From contig NZ_CP102285.1 of assembly GCF_025151045.1 (NCBI RefSeq), forward strand, positions 3,534,001 to 3,598,000: a DNA stretch of 64,000 bases. The letters are read 5' to 3'. The notes below the pieces were generated by a model. That model was not told where the DNA came from, made no database searches, and saw nothing but the letters and a program-made list of their open reading frames with translations. Every line of letters begins with the position of its first letter. Within the stretch, counting starts at the first letter, position 1. The DNA comes from Parabacteroides johnsonii DSM 18315. GTDB taxonomy: Bacteria; Bacteroidota; Bacteroidia; Bacteroidales; Tannerellaceae. Positions 54,678 through 63,542 of the stretch are shown piece after piece. A program made the translations under genes and the position numbers.

Positions 54678-57600
54678 TTAAAAGATAATGTTTACACCGA
54701 AGTTCACAATTTTCAACGGAGGGAAGTCATTAATTCTATCGCTCTTTCCTTCCGGGTCCAGACCTTGATACAAGCTACTGAATGTAAGCAAGTTCGAGCC
54801 AGAAACATACAATCTCAGCTTCGTGATTCTCAGCTTGTCCGTGATACCCTTCGAGAAGGTATAACCCAACTGGGCGTTCTTCAGACGAAGATAGTTTGTC
54901 TTTTTCAGGAAGAACGAATTATAGGTAGATGCATTACGGTTGTTAGCCGCCTCCAAACGGGGCATTTCGGCATTTCCATTCTGGTTCTCTTCCGTCCATC
55001 TGTCGCGGAAATGTACACCGGTGAAGGCTTCATAACTCGGTCCTTCGATCCATTCCCCGTACATCATTCGGTTTGCACCGCTTGATCCCTGGAACAACAA
55101 GCTCAGATCGAAACCTTTATATTCGCCGCTGATATTCCATCCATATGTGAACTTAGGAATATTGGAGGCAAAAATCTGACGGTCGTCCGGGTCGATTGTT
55201 CCATCGTTATTCGTATCGACCAATTTCACATCGCCAGCATGAAGATCAGACATACCACGCGGGTCCGATTTATATTTGGCACGGTATTCTTCCAATTCCT
55301 GTTCGTTCGCGATCAAACCATCTGCCTGGTAGATGTAGAAAGCGTTCAAAGGCGAACCGATCGTCTGGATATTATAACCACTGATATTCTTATCGTCACC
55401 ACCGCGATCGATCCATTCGTTCTTGTTATAAGCCAGGTTGAAAGAGGTGTTGAATGTAAACTCTCCGAATGTTTTACGGAAACCGACCATAGCTTCTACA
55501 CCTGAGTTACGAACCACTCCGGCATTTTGTTCAGGAGCATCCAGACCAATGAAATGAGGGATACCCAGTGCTAACAAAATATCTTTCGTATCTTTTGAAT
55601 ACCAGTCCAATTCACCATAGATCGTGTTATTCAGGAAACCAAAGTCCAAACCGATATTAGTCTGTTCCACTGTTTCCCAAGTCACATCCGGATTCGCCAT
55701 CTTTTTCTGGTAAACCGCAGAAACAAGGCTACCGTTCATGACCACATTCGAGGTGTTATACTGAGGCAGATACATGAAGGCATCAATACGTTCGTTACCG
55801 GTCTGTCCCCAGGATGCTCTCAGTTTCAGATTATCCACAAATCCCAGATTCTTCATAAACCCTTCTTCCGAAATACGCCATGCGGCAGAGAAAGACGGGA
55901 AAACACCCCACTTATGCCCTTTTGCAAAACGGGAAGAACCGTCGGTTCGGATATTCGCTTCAAATAAATACTTATCCTTGAAACCGTAGTTTACACGTCC
56001 GAAGAAAGAATTGATACCCCATTTTGTCGGATATCCTTCCGCAAACTGGCTACCGGCCGAACCTAAAGAGACATCCGGTAAAGCGTCAGAGATCAAATCT
56101 TTACGCTGAGCCATCGAATAGTAGTTGCGGTAAGAGATTTGTTCCATACCGTAAAGCAATGCCAAATCATGGTCGTCACCGAAACGTTTTTTGTAATTGG
56201 CCAAAAAACGTAGTGTCATCTGATAACTATTATTACGTTCGTCTTTCACACTGTTTGGATTATTACGCTGTGTAACCAGTTCCCCGGCTTCATTGTAATA
56301 TTTATAATTCTTATAATGGATCTTTCTTCTGTCCCATGAACCGTTCAAAGAGGCCATACCCGTAAACACCAAATCCTTGATTGGTTCGAAATCAGCTTTT
56401 ACCTGTCCATAAACCACATCCATATTATAACGGTCTTCCCCTACGACATCCAAATCCATAAGGGAGATAGCATTTCTGTTCTGCTTATCCAAACGGTAAT
56501 CGCCGTTTTCATATCTGACCGGTGATGTGGGTTGCATACTCCATACATCCGACTGTACACTACCTAATGCTTCCGGCCACAGGCGGTCAATATGTCGATA
56601 TGTCACATCACTGCTAACTTTCAGCATCTTTCCAATATTCAAATCTGTATTCACACGATAGCTATAACGCTGATATTCCGTATTTTCCACCAATCCAGGC
56701 TGATCCAGATAGTCAAATGAGACCAAATAGCGTCCGACTTCGCTACCACCTGTCAAGTTCAATGTATGCTGTGTGATATAAGTAGGTTTATACACCTCAT
56801 TCGCCCAATTGATATAAGAATGATTATACGGATCATCGCCTCTTTCCGTTGCCAGAATATCATCTTCCGAATATTTGATCGAACCGCCGGAATTGACTAA
56901 TGCTTCATTAACCATCGTCATATATTCGCGTGCGGAAACCTGTTCGGCTCTTACCGCCCGGTCTTGGAAACCGATCGTACCATCGTACGATAATTTCACT
57001 TTACCTTCCTTACCACGTTTGGTCGTTACCAGAATTACACCGTGAGCAGCACGTGAGCCATAGATAGAAGCAGATGCAGCATCTTTTAAAACGGAGATAT
57101 TCTCGATTTCGGAAGAAGGAATCTGACTTAAAGACATTTCGATACCGTCCACCAATACCAGCGGTTTCGCATTGCCAGTCGTTCCGACACCACGCAAGTA
57201 GATTTCAGGATCGTCACTACCCGGAGCACCGCCACGGTCGACTACCGTAATACCGGGGCTCAACCCTTGCAAAGCTTTTGTGGCATTTACCACTGTCATT
57301 TTATTGATTTCATCACCCTCCAGCTTTGTAACGGCACCGGTAGTCGTCACTTTACGCTGCACACCGTAACCGACAACAACAACCTCGCTCAATGCTTGGG
57401 TATCTTCAACCAACTGGATAGCCAATGTCGACTGGTTACCAACCTTTACTTCTTGCGTATTATAACCGATATAGGATACCTGTACGACCGCACCCGGAGC
57501 GACTTCCAGTGTAAACTTACCATCGATATCGGTGATAATACCGTTTGTAGTTCCTTTTTCAATCACATTGGCGCCAATAATCGGTTCGCCCAGGTCATCC

Positions 57601-58025
57601 GTAACGACACCCGTAATCGTTTTCTTTTGCTGGGCAACGACCGGAGCGGATGTTTCTTTTGCTTTGTAACTCGACAAGACAATATAAGAGCCCTTCTGGG
57701 AATAATTCAATCCCAACTGGGTAGAGAGATTATCCAAAACTTCCTTAATGGACTTACCGACCATATTAACGGATATCCTTTTATTTACATTTACACCGGC
57801 ATCATAAATGAAAAGGTAATCCGTCTGCTTTTCAATAGTATTCAAATAATCTTTCACTGAAAGATTATCACCCTGCAGGGTGATCTTTTGCGATATCGCA
57901 TTCTCTGCATGCAAGCAGAAAATGGCTGCAAATAATAACATATAGGTTATTCTCATAATCCTAAATAAATGTTTATGTCGTGATTTTAATAAGAGACAAA
58001 ACCCCGACAAAGGTATTTTATTCAT
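54678..58025 (-). CDS. SusC/RagA TonB-dependent transporter with STN domain (PUL D)
   Basis: A 1115-residue transporter. The ATG at 58025 (MNKIPLSGF) is preferred; a frame extending to 58097 would run through a terminator hairpin and has no family support. Signal region to about 46; STN 47-118; carboxypeptidase-regulatory-like domain 136-206; TonB-box region LSEVVVVGYG; plug; barrel ending in LKIVNFGVNIIF. Contains DTNNDGTIDPDD, the usual calcium-type loop. Confidence 0.93.
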   Translation of the reverse strand: MNKIPLSGFCLLLKSRHKHLFRIMRITYMLLFAAIFCLHAENAISQKITLQGDNLSVKDYLNTIEKQTDYLFIYDAGVNVNKRISVNMVGKSIKEVLDNLSTQLGLNYSQKGSYIVLSSYKAKETSAPVVAQQKKTITGVVTDDLGEPIIGANVIEKGTTNGIITDIDGKFTLEVAPGAVVQVSYIGYNTQEVKVGNQSTLAIQLVEDTQALSEVVVVGYGVQRKVTTTGAVTKLEGDEINKMTVVNATKALQGLSPGITVVDRGGAPGSDDPEIYLRGVGTTGNAKPLVLVDGIEMSLSQIPSSEIENISVLKDAASASIYGSRAAHGVILVTTKRGKEGKVKLSYDGTIGFQDRAVRAEQVSAREYMTMVNEALVNSGGSIKYSEDDILATERGDDPYNHSYINWANEVYKPTYITQHTLNLTGGSEVGRYLVSFDYLDQPGLVENTEYQRYSYRVNTDLNIGKMLKVSSDVTYRHIDRLWPEALGSVQSDVWSMQPTSPVRYENGDYRLDKQNRNAISLMDLDVVGEDRYNMDVVYGQVKADFEPIKDLVFTGMASLNGSWDRRKIHYKNYKYYNEAGELVTQRNNPNSVKDERNNSYQMTLRFLANYKKRFGDDHDLALLYGMEQISYRNYYSMAQRKDLISDALPDVSLGSAGSQFAEGYPTKWGINSFFGRVNYGFKDKYLFEANIRTDGSSRFAKGHKWGVFPSFSAAWRISEEGFMKNLGFVDNLKLRASWGQTGNERIDAFMYLPQYNTSNVVMNGSLVSAVYQKKMANPDVTWETVEQTNIGLDFGFLNNTIYGELDWYSKDTKDILLALGIPHFIGLDAPEQNAGVVRNSGVEAMVGFRKTFGEFTFNTSFNLAYNKNEWIDRGGDDKNISGYNIQTIGSPLNAFYIYQADGLIANEQELEEYRAKYKSDPRGMSDLHAGDVKLVDTNNDGTIDPDDRQIFASNIPKFTYGWNISGEYKGFDLSLLFQGSSGANRMMYGEWIEGPSYEAFTGVHFRDRWTEENQNGNAEMPRLEAANNRNASTYNSFFLKKTNYLRLKNAQLGYTFSKGITDKLRITKLRLYVSGSNLLTFSSLYQGLDPEGKSDRINDFPPLKIVNFGVNIIF

Positions 58026-58110
58026 AACTTTGTGATATTTAAAGATTAATACTTGTGTTAGACATGTGTTAGTTATAAGGCGGTGAATCTCGCACATTCA
58101 TCGCCTTTTT
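58025..58110 (+). ncRNA. Candidate antisense RNA in the SusC leader (PUL D)
   Basis: Plus-strand TAACTTTG (58025-58032) is a -7 box overlapping the susC start. AAGGCGGTGAAT (58077-58088) pairs with ATTCATCGCCTT (58096-58107) and is followed by TTTT, a strong plus-strand terminator. The RNA would be about 70 nt and antisense to the susC leader. Confidence 0.42.
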
Positions 58111-58175
58111 ACATCGTTTTTCGTGTTTTATTTCATTCCATAGGCATTTCTCGTTTTTAATTTAAGGTTACACAT

Positions 58176-59126
58176 TTACTTTATATAGATAATCGTATTA
58201 TCATCACTGCGGGAAAAAGTAAAACGCGTACTGCGTTGCAACACCTGCAAAATGAAATCCACCCCGTCCGAAACACGGCACTTACCACTACATTTATAGT
58301 CATGCAGACTTTTGTTTTGGATTACGATACGGATATCATACGTCTTCTCAAAGCGTTTCATCAAATCGGCAAAACGGATCTCCTCAAAGCAGATCAACCC
58401 CTCTTTCCAGCGATAGTCATCCAGGTTACGGATTGATTCCACCATCATTTTGCCTCCCGTCCATTCCGCTTTCTGCATCGGAGCAAGCCGGATGGAAGGA
58501 CCAGGCTTCATCTTATTTATCAGTTCGATGGAACCTTCCAACAGGGCGGCTGAAAATTCACAATCCGACTCCGACTCATTCACCCGGACATTAAATTCCG
58601 TCCCTAAAACTTTTATATCGCATTTCTTCGTCTGTACGACAAACGGATGTTCCACATCTTTAGAGACATCAAAATAGGCTTCACCTTTCAACGACACACG
58701 GCGGGTATCCTCGCTAAAAGAGGCCGGATAAGTCATTTCACTACAAGCGTTCAACCAGACATTCGTCCCGTCGGACAGGGTGAGGTTCGCCCGCTGGCCC
58801 GGAGGAACGACTATCTTGTTCATCGCCAATACAGGAGCCGGTTTTGCCACGTTATTATATATGTACAGGGTAGACACTACCAATACGGAAATTGCAACGG
58901 CGATCTTCAGCGATTCTCTGATAACAAAGGGCAGACTGAAACGGTGACCGGATTGCACCATACTGCTATTTTTCGTCTTATGCAACAACAGCACATCAAA
59001 ATATTTCCGCTCCCTTATCAGCTCTTCCCGATTCTTATCAGAAGCATCCACCCAGTCACAAACAGCCTCTTCCTCTTCAAAAGAGGCTGTTCCTGCAAAA
59101 AATCGATGTAATACATTTCTGTCCAT
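58176..59126 (-). CDS. FecR-type anti-sigma factor (PUL D)
   Basis: A 316-residue anti-sigma factor. Transmembrane helix near 73-90 (IAVAISVLVVSTLYIYN); FecR core LSDGTNVWLNACSEMTYP; C-terminal ECSGKCR-type segment and IIYIK end. It is separated from its sigma gene by a glycosidase gene, with 32 bp between that gene and the FecR ATG. Confidence 0.9.
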   Translation of the reverse strand: MDRNVLHRFFAGTASFEEEEAVCDWVDASDKNREELIRERKYFDVLLLHKTKNSSMVQSGHRFSLPFVIRESLKIAVAISVLVVSTLYIYNNVAKPAPVLAMNKIVVPPGQRANLTLSDGTNVWLNACSEMTYPASFSEDTRRVSLKGEAYFDVSKDVEHPFVVQTKKCDIKVLGTEFNVRVNESESDCEFSAALLEGSIELINKMKPGPSIRLAPMQKAEWTGGKMMVESIRNLDDYRWKEGLICFEEIRFADLMKRFEKTYDIRIVIQNKSLHDYKCSGKCRVSDGVDFILQVLQRSTRFTFSRSDDNTIIYIK

Positions 59127-59133
59127 ATACTAT

Positions 59134-59164
59134 ATAAGCACCTCTCGAAAGTAACCCCCTAAAA
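59134..59164. repeat. Leader repeat before FecR (pairs with 61188-61218)
   Basis: A 31-bp segment with 25 of 31 bases identical to 61188-61218, sharing ATAAGCACCTC at one end and CCCCTAAAA at the other. It precedes the FecR gene and overlaps the glycosidase stop. Confidence 0.65.
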
Positions 59165-61147
59165 TTTTATCCGAATATTTTCACCTTCCTTTATTTTCCG
59201 GTTACAGATCGTTTTTCCGTCTGCGATAACGGCAACTTGCAGTTTATCACCGAGGCGCTTCACTTCGATATCGAATACTTGACCGAACGCACAAATCTTA
59301 CGCAGGTTCATATGATCCCACTCCTGCGGCAGACGGGGAGTAAAGACAAACGAATTCAGGCCGGTCGGACGAATACCAAACATCCCTTCCGTAATGATAC
59401 GGCAATACAAACCGCTTTCGGCAGACAGATGGCGCTGGTTACCTTCCGGCCATGCCTCGATTGCATAAGGGACATGTTCACCCAGCAGACGCTGGGAAGA
59501 ATAGAATTTTAAATAATCGGTAGCTTTCTCTGTCTCACCGCAAGCATACACGCCACGCAACGCATACAAGGTGGAGCGGTCCCAGAATGTTTCACTTCCG
59601 GCCTGCGTCAGCAAACCGTTCTCCGTCCACAGGCGCGGAGAGAACAACGCCTGGATGGTCGCATCTTTCCGGTCCTGTATCCCGACCGTGAGCGGAATGC
59701 AGATCCAGGAACGCAGGACATCATTTCCTTCATAATATTTATAGGTATCAAATCCTTCGACAGTCCCACCGAAATAGCGGTCGATATTTTTCTTCAGGGC
59801 TATAGCCTGGCGAGTATAGGCAGCTACCGGCTTACCTAAATCTCTCCCTAAATAACCGGCTGAGATCAAGGCATCATAATATAAGGAAGAAGTGCAAAGG
59901 TTTGCTTTTCCAGCAGGGAAACGGTTTTCCAGTTCATCCGCATCGGAAGCCACAACACCACTCTCATTCAGATTGCGCCGGCAATATTCCAAGCACCATT
60001 CGATCAATGGCCACAACTTTTCGGCTTCAGCCTTATCTCCTTTGGACAAAGCATAGCGGGAAGCACCATAAGCAACCATCGCCGCATCGCCACGGTCACC
60101 GGCCCCCGCCCAGATGTCGATACCCTCCGCTATGATTGAACTAGGGATCGGCTTGTATTCCGGATTCATGAAACGGGCAAAATGTTCATACGAGCACAAT
60201 GCGGAACGGTTTCCGACTTCATATCCCAAGTAAGGAAAGAAAGGATTGATATATTCCGCCTGGTCGTTCGCCCAGATTGCAGCATAGTAGGATTCGCCGC
60301 CGGGACCATGCATCAGGCCGCCTTTCGTGTCGTAAATACTTTCCGCTCCACGGATTTTTGCAAAAGCGAACATGGTGTTGATGACAGGATCGGGCGTATC
60401 CAGAACCAAGTTATCCCAGAAGCCGGCAATCAAATCCTGCCGGGCCTGTAACTCCCGGTCAATATCGAACGAAAGCTCACTTTCATTCTTTTTATATCCG
60501 GCAAAAATCGCACTGAATGTCAGTTCCTCGCCCGGTTGCAACTGACGAGTTGCCTGTCCGTTGATAGTCGAAACCAACTTATAGCTACCATCCACCCCTT
60601 TCGCGACATCTGTCTCGACAACCGAACGGGAAGAAGGGATTTCTATCGATATCGTGGATTCACCTGTATTCCGTAAAATATATTTTTCACAAAAAGCCGG
60701 ATTCGAGACGGAAGGGAACAAGACACGCGTCAGACCAAGTTTTCCTTTACGAGGAAGCACGTATTCGCTCTGCACGACCATCGTGCCGTTCAACGTGACC
60801 TCTTTTACCTTCTCGTTCAGTAAAGACTGTCCGTTTACCTCGACCATATCCGTCACATCCCAAGCAAAACGACGCATCAAGCTGGCATGCGTATTATTCG
60901 GAATCGTGCGGAGCATCGGCCATACCATACTTCTGTTCAGCATAAAGGAACCATTCGCATCCACTCCGTAGCGAAGCACGGTCGAGACTTTCAACCCGCT
61001 CATTTCGATATGGTCCTCATGTGGGACGCGCTCGTCTATCTGCCAAGTAATACCACCGGCAGGATTAATAACCCAGCGATCGGCTGCCGAAACGGAAAGG
61101 CAGCTAATCCATAAAAGAGATAAAAGGCAATAAATCTGTTTTCTCAT
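59159..61147 (-). CDS. Exported six-hairpin glycosidase, inserted between sigma and FecR genes
   Basis: A 662-residue protein with a signal peptide (ending VSAADR). An N-terminal beta domain (about 22-230) precedes an (alpha/alpha)6 barrel with ESYYAAIWANDQAEYINPFF, WLIEWCLEYCRRN-like helices, GSETFWDRSTLYALRG and a late HLSAESGLYCRIITEGMFGI. The pattern resembles GH78/GH94/GH95-type six-hairpin enzymes, but I cannot assign a family. Candidate acids include Asp in WANDQ and Glu in SAESG. It interrupts the usual sigma-FecR order. Confidence 0.65.
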   Translation of the reverse strand: MRKQIYCLLSLLWISCLSVSAADRWVINPAGGITWQIDERVPHEDHIEMSGLKVSTVLRYGVDANGSFMLNRSMVWPMLRTIPNNTHASLMRRFAWDVTDMVEVNGQSLLNEKVKEVTLNGTMVVQSEYVLPRKGKLGLTRVLFPSVSNPAFCEKYILRNTGESTISIEIPSSRSVVETDVAKGVDGSYKLVSTINGQATRQLQPGEELTFSAIFAGYKKNESELSFDIDRELQARQDLIAGFWDNLVLDTPDPVINTMFAFAKIRGAESIYDTKGGLMHGPGGESYYAAIWANDQAEYINPFFPYLGYEVGNRSALCSYEHFARFMNPEYKPIPSSIIAEGIDIWAGAGDRGDAAMVAYGASRYALSKGDKAEAEKLWPLIEWCLEYCRRNLNESGVVASDADELENRFPAGKANLCTSSLYYDALISAGYLGRDLGKPVAAYTRQAIALKKNIDRYFGGTVEGFDTYKYYEGNDVLRSWICIPLTVGIQDRKDATIQALFSPRLWTENGLLTQAGSETFWDRSTLYALRGVYACGETEKATDYLKFYSSQRLLGEHVPYAIEAWPEGNQRHLSAESGLYCRIITEGMFGIRPTGLNSFVFTPRLPQEWDHMNLRKICAFGQVFDIEVKRLGDKLQVAVIADGKTICNRKIKEGENIRIKF

Positions 61148-61187
61148 GTTACTTAATTATAATGTGTTTTTCAAGTTTCTTTTCATA

Positions 61188-61218
61188 ATAAGCACCTCAA
61201 AAAAGATATCCCCTAAAA
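61188..61218. repeat. Leader repeat before the inserted glycosidase gene
   Basis: Pairs with 59134-59164 (25 of 31 bases identical, same orientation). It lies between the sigma gene and the glycosidase gene, i.e. where the FecR leader would normally be. Confidence 0.65.
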
Positions 61219-61254
61219 AAATATCATTCTTTCTGAAACACTTTCATTTCACAT

Positions 61255-61809
61255 TCACATGAACAAAACAATCGTCATATAGTCCTTCAACTTCACTTTC
61301 AATATCTTCAATGCTTTTGATATGTGAAACTCCACACTCTTGACGGAAAGAGAGAAATGGGCAGCAATTTCCGGGTATGTCTTATTTTCATAGCGGCTCA
61401 TGATAAAGATCCGACGGGTCTTGTCAGGCATCATCGCCAATGCTTCATCAACGAGCCGTCCGGCCTCCGAACTGAAGATTTCTTGAGGATCGCAGGCTTC
61501 AAGAGTAGCGATCCTCAGGCTGTTCACCCGTTGCTGGTGTTCCTGGATGCGTTGTTCCACATCTTCACGGACACGAAGATGACGAAGGTAATTCAGACAT
61601 TTATGTTTGATCACTTCCAGGATATAGGCAGGAATATTCGAATTGGAAGAAAGAGAATAGCGGTTTTCCCAATAATACATGATCCCCTCGACAGCAATAT
61701 CTTCCGCTGCCGCTTCATCTTGCAGGTACGTATTGGCGAAACGCACAAACAATCCATGATATTCGGCAAACAACTTATTAAAAGCTTTTATCTCCGAGGC
61801 TGTTTCCAT
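61255..61809 (-). CDS. ECF RNA polymerase sigma factor (PUL D)
   Basis: A 184-residue ECF factor. Region 2: AAEDIAVEGIMYYWENRYSL; region 4: KTYPEIAAHFSLSVKSVEFHI. C-terminus is a short hydrophobic tail. Its FecR is two genes downstream. It starts 116 bp after the GH31 gene, with a terminator in the gap. Confidence 0.92.
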   Translation of the reverse strand: METASEIKAFNKLFAEYHGLFVRFANTYLQDEAAAEDIAVEGIMYYWENRYSLSSNSNIPAYILEVIKHKCLNYLRHLRVREDVEQRIQEHQQRVNSLRIATLEACDPQEIFSSEAGRLVDEALAMMPDKTRRIFIMSRYENKTYPEIAAHFSLSVKSVEFHISKALKILKVKLKDYMTIVLFM

Positions 61810-61865
61810 AATGTCGCTTTTCGCCGATAAAGATAGTACAAATTTTCAATAATGCAGATTACAAG

Positions 61866-61917
61866 AAACAGAGTTTCCTGCGTATTCTAATTCCAGAAGG
61901 TGCCGGAAACTCTGTTT
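61866..61917. terminator. Terminator after the GH31 gene
   Basis: Perfect 13-bp stem AAACAGAGTTTCC / GGAAACTCTGTTT with a 26-nt loop. It separates the GH89-GH31 transcript from the sigma gene. The T-run is short on both strands. Confidence 0.7.
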
Positions 61918-61925
61918 TCACCCGC

Positions 61926-63521
61926 TTATTTTACTTTTTCGAACCAAGGCAGGCGTTCCAGAGGAGCCGTCACTTCGATCGTTTTCGGTCCCTTGAACTT
62001 TTTGCCGGTATCGTCTATCCATACGCCTTTAGGCAACATCACTCTGCGTGTGTGCTCTTTGGTCAGTACCGGAGCAATCAGATATTTATCGCCCAACATG
62101 AACTGATCCTTGCAATCAACGAATCCCTGGTGCGGGAACACATATTCCATATGCCGGATGATCGGCTCACCGGTCTTTGCAGCATGATGCGCCTGCTCCA
62201 GAATGTATGTTCCCATCTTCTCGTGCAGATGAGCATAATCACGGCAAATCGCCAGATGCTTTTCATCGAGGATCCGCCACGGAGCCACCGAGAATTGCAT
62301 CATCGGCATCAAGGCGTGTACCTGGCAGGAACGCACAATCAGCTCCTGGTCGAGCTTTGTCTGGTCCACTCCCAGGAAAGAACCGAACTGACCTCCGCCG
62401 ATCATATCCGGGCAAGCATAAGCATATCCCAGCAGACCGGCAGCAATCATGTCTGGAATCAGCAGGCCAACCGCATTCCAAGAGTAATCCTTATCACCCA
62501 GACGCTGAACCAAGGCCTCACCCCCCATCTTCCATCCGGCACGATACTCGTTGAACGGGAAATCCAACCCGATTTCCGCCCAATACCGGCACATATCCAC
62601 CGAAGTAGCCGACTGATCGTAAAACTCCAGTCCCGGATCGTTATAATGGCCAATATCACCGGCGTCGAACTTGAAACCATCCGCCCCGTATTTCTCTTGC
62701 ATGCTGCGCAATTGTTGTTTCAGATGTTCAGCAGCAGCCGGATTACTCAAGTCATAGCAGGCACTATAGCCATTCCACCACGGGATGATGGCCGCTTCAT
62801 TTGTTCCCTTCTTCTTGATCAGGTATTCTTTCTGCTGAAGCTCACGAAACTCCGGGCTATCCGGGCTGACGAACGGGCAAATCCAGAACATGATCTTAAA
62901 TCCCTGCTCGTGCAGACGATCGATCATTCCTTTCGGATCAGGAAAGCGTTCAGGTTTAAAGTCGAAATTGCCATAATATTTCTGCCAGTTATCATCCACC
63001 ATGAACACACCGACTGGAAAATCATTCTCCAATACATGATCCGCATATTTCAGGATATCCTGCTGATTCTGGTTATACATCAGTTCGATCCAAGTATTAT
63101 ACTGCGGCATGGAAAAGAACAACGGGTCCGGCAAATCACCGGAAGGCGGGAAATGTTTGGCTGAAGCAGCCATATAGGCATCTTTTAACGTACGGCCCGC
63201 CAATACCGGTTCCATCTTCTCATAATCGGAATACAAACGCAGCTCTCCATTCTCGACTTGAAAAGAAAACGGCTTGTCACTCCAGATATACCGTCCCTCC
63301 GAAGAAAGCAGAAGCGGCACGTTCTGATTGTTCAGATTCTCAGCAGAAAGGTCGAACAAACGCAGGTCACCTTCAAAAGGCATCCTCGCTCCCAGACCGA
63401 CTGCACCGCCCCACCATTTCTCTCCTTCGAGAGACGTTATTTTCGATTCGTACTTACTCGCGGCAAAGCAGGGCAATACCAAGAGAGCCAAGAAAAGGAG
63501 AGAGATTGTTCTATGTGTCAT
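61926..63521 (-). CDS. GH31-family glycosidase (exported)
   Basis: A 531-residue enzyme with a signal peptide (ending CFAAS). Short for GH31 but with its barrel core: VGVFMVDDNWQKYYG (Asp176/177), PERFPDPKGMIDRLHEQGFK, WICPFVSPDSPEF, and the nucleophile motif GADGFKFDAGD with Asp286. GH31 members are alpha-glucosidases, alpha-xylosidases, alpha-galactosidases or alpha-GalNAcases. It lies 21 bp after the GH89 gene on the same strand. Confidence 0.85.
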   Translation of the reverse strand: MTHRTISLLFLALLVLPCFAASKYESKITSLEGEKWWGGAVGLGARMPFEGDLRLFDLSAENLNNQNVPLLLSSEGRYIWSDKPFSFQVENGELRLYSDYEKMEPVLAGRTLKDAYMAASAKHFPPSGDLPDPLFFSMPQYNTWIELMYNQNQQDILKYADHVLENDFPVGVFMVDDNWQKYYGNFDFKPERFPDPKGMIDRLHEQGFKIMFWICPFVSPDSPEFRELQQKEYLIKKKGTNEAAIIPWWNGYSACYDLSNPAAAEHLKQQLRSMQEKYGADGFKFDAGDIGHYNDPGLEFYDQSATSVDMCRYWAEIGLDFPFNEYRAGWKMGGEALVQRLGDKDYSWNAVGLLIPDMIAAGLLGYAYACPDMIGGGQFGSFLGVDQTKLDQELIVRSCQVHALMPMMQFSVAPWRILDEKHLAICRDYAHLHEKMGTYILEQAHHAAKTGEPIIRHMEYVFPHQGFVDCKDQFMLGDKYLIAPVLTKEHTRRVMLPKGVWIDDTGKKFKGPKTIEVTAPLERLPWFEKVK

Positions 63522-63542
63522 GATATATTCAATATTGTTATG

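Noticed and set aside
58026-58097. 24-codon N-terminal extension of PUL D SusC
   Set aside because: It would cover a terminator-like hairpin; the ATG at 58025 starts a family-like N-terminus.
62052-63164. 370-codon open frame antisense to GH31
   Set aside because: The sense frame has the GH31 nucleophile motif; no domain is visible in the antisense frame.
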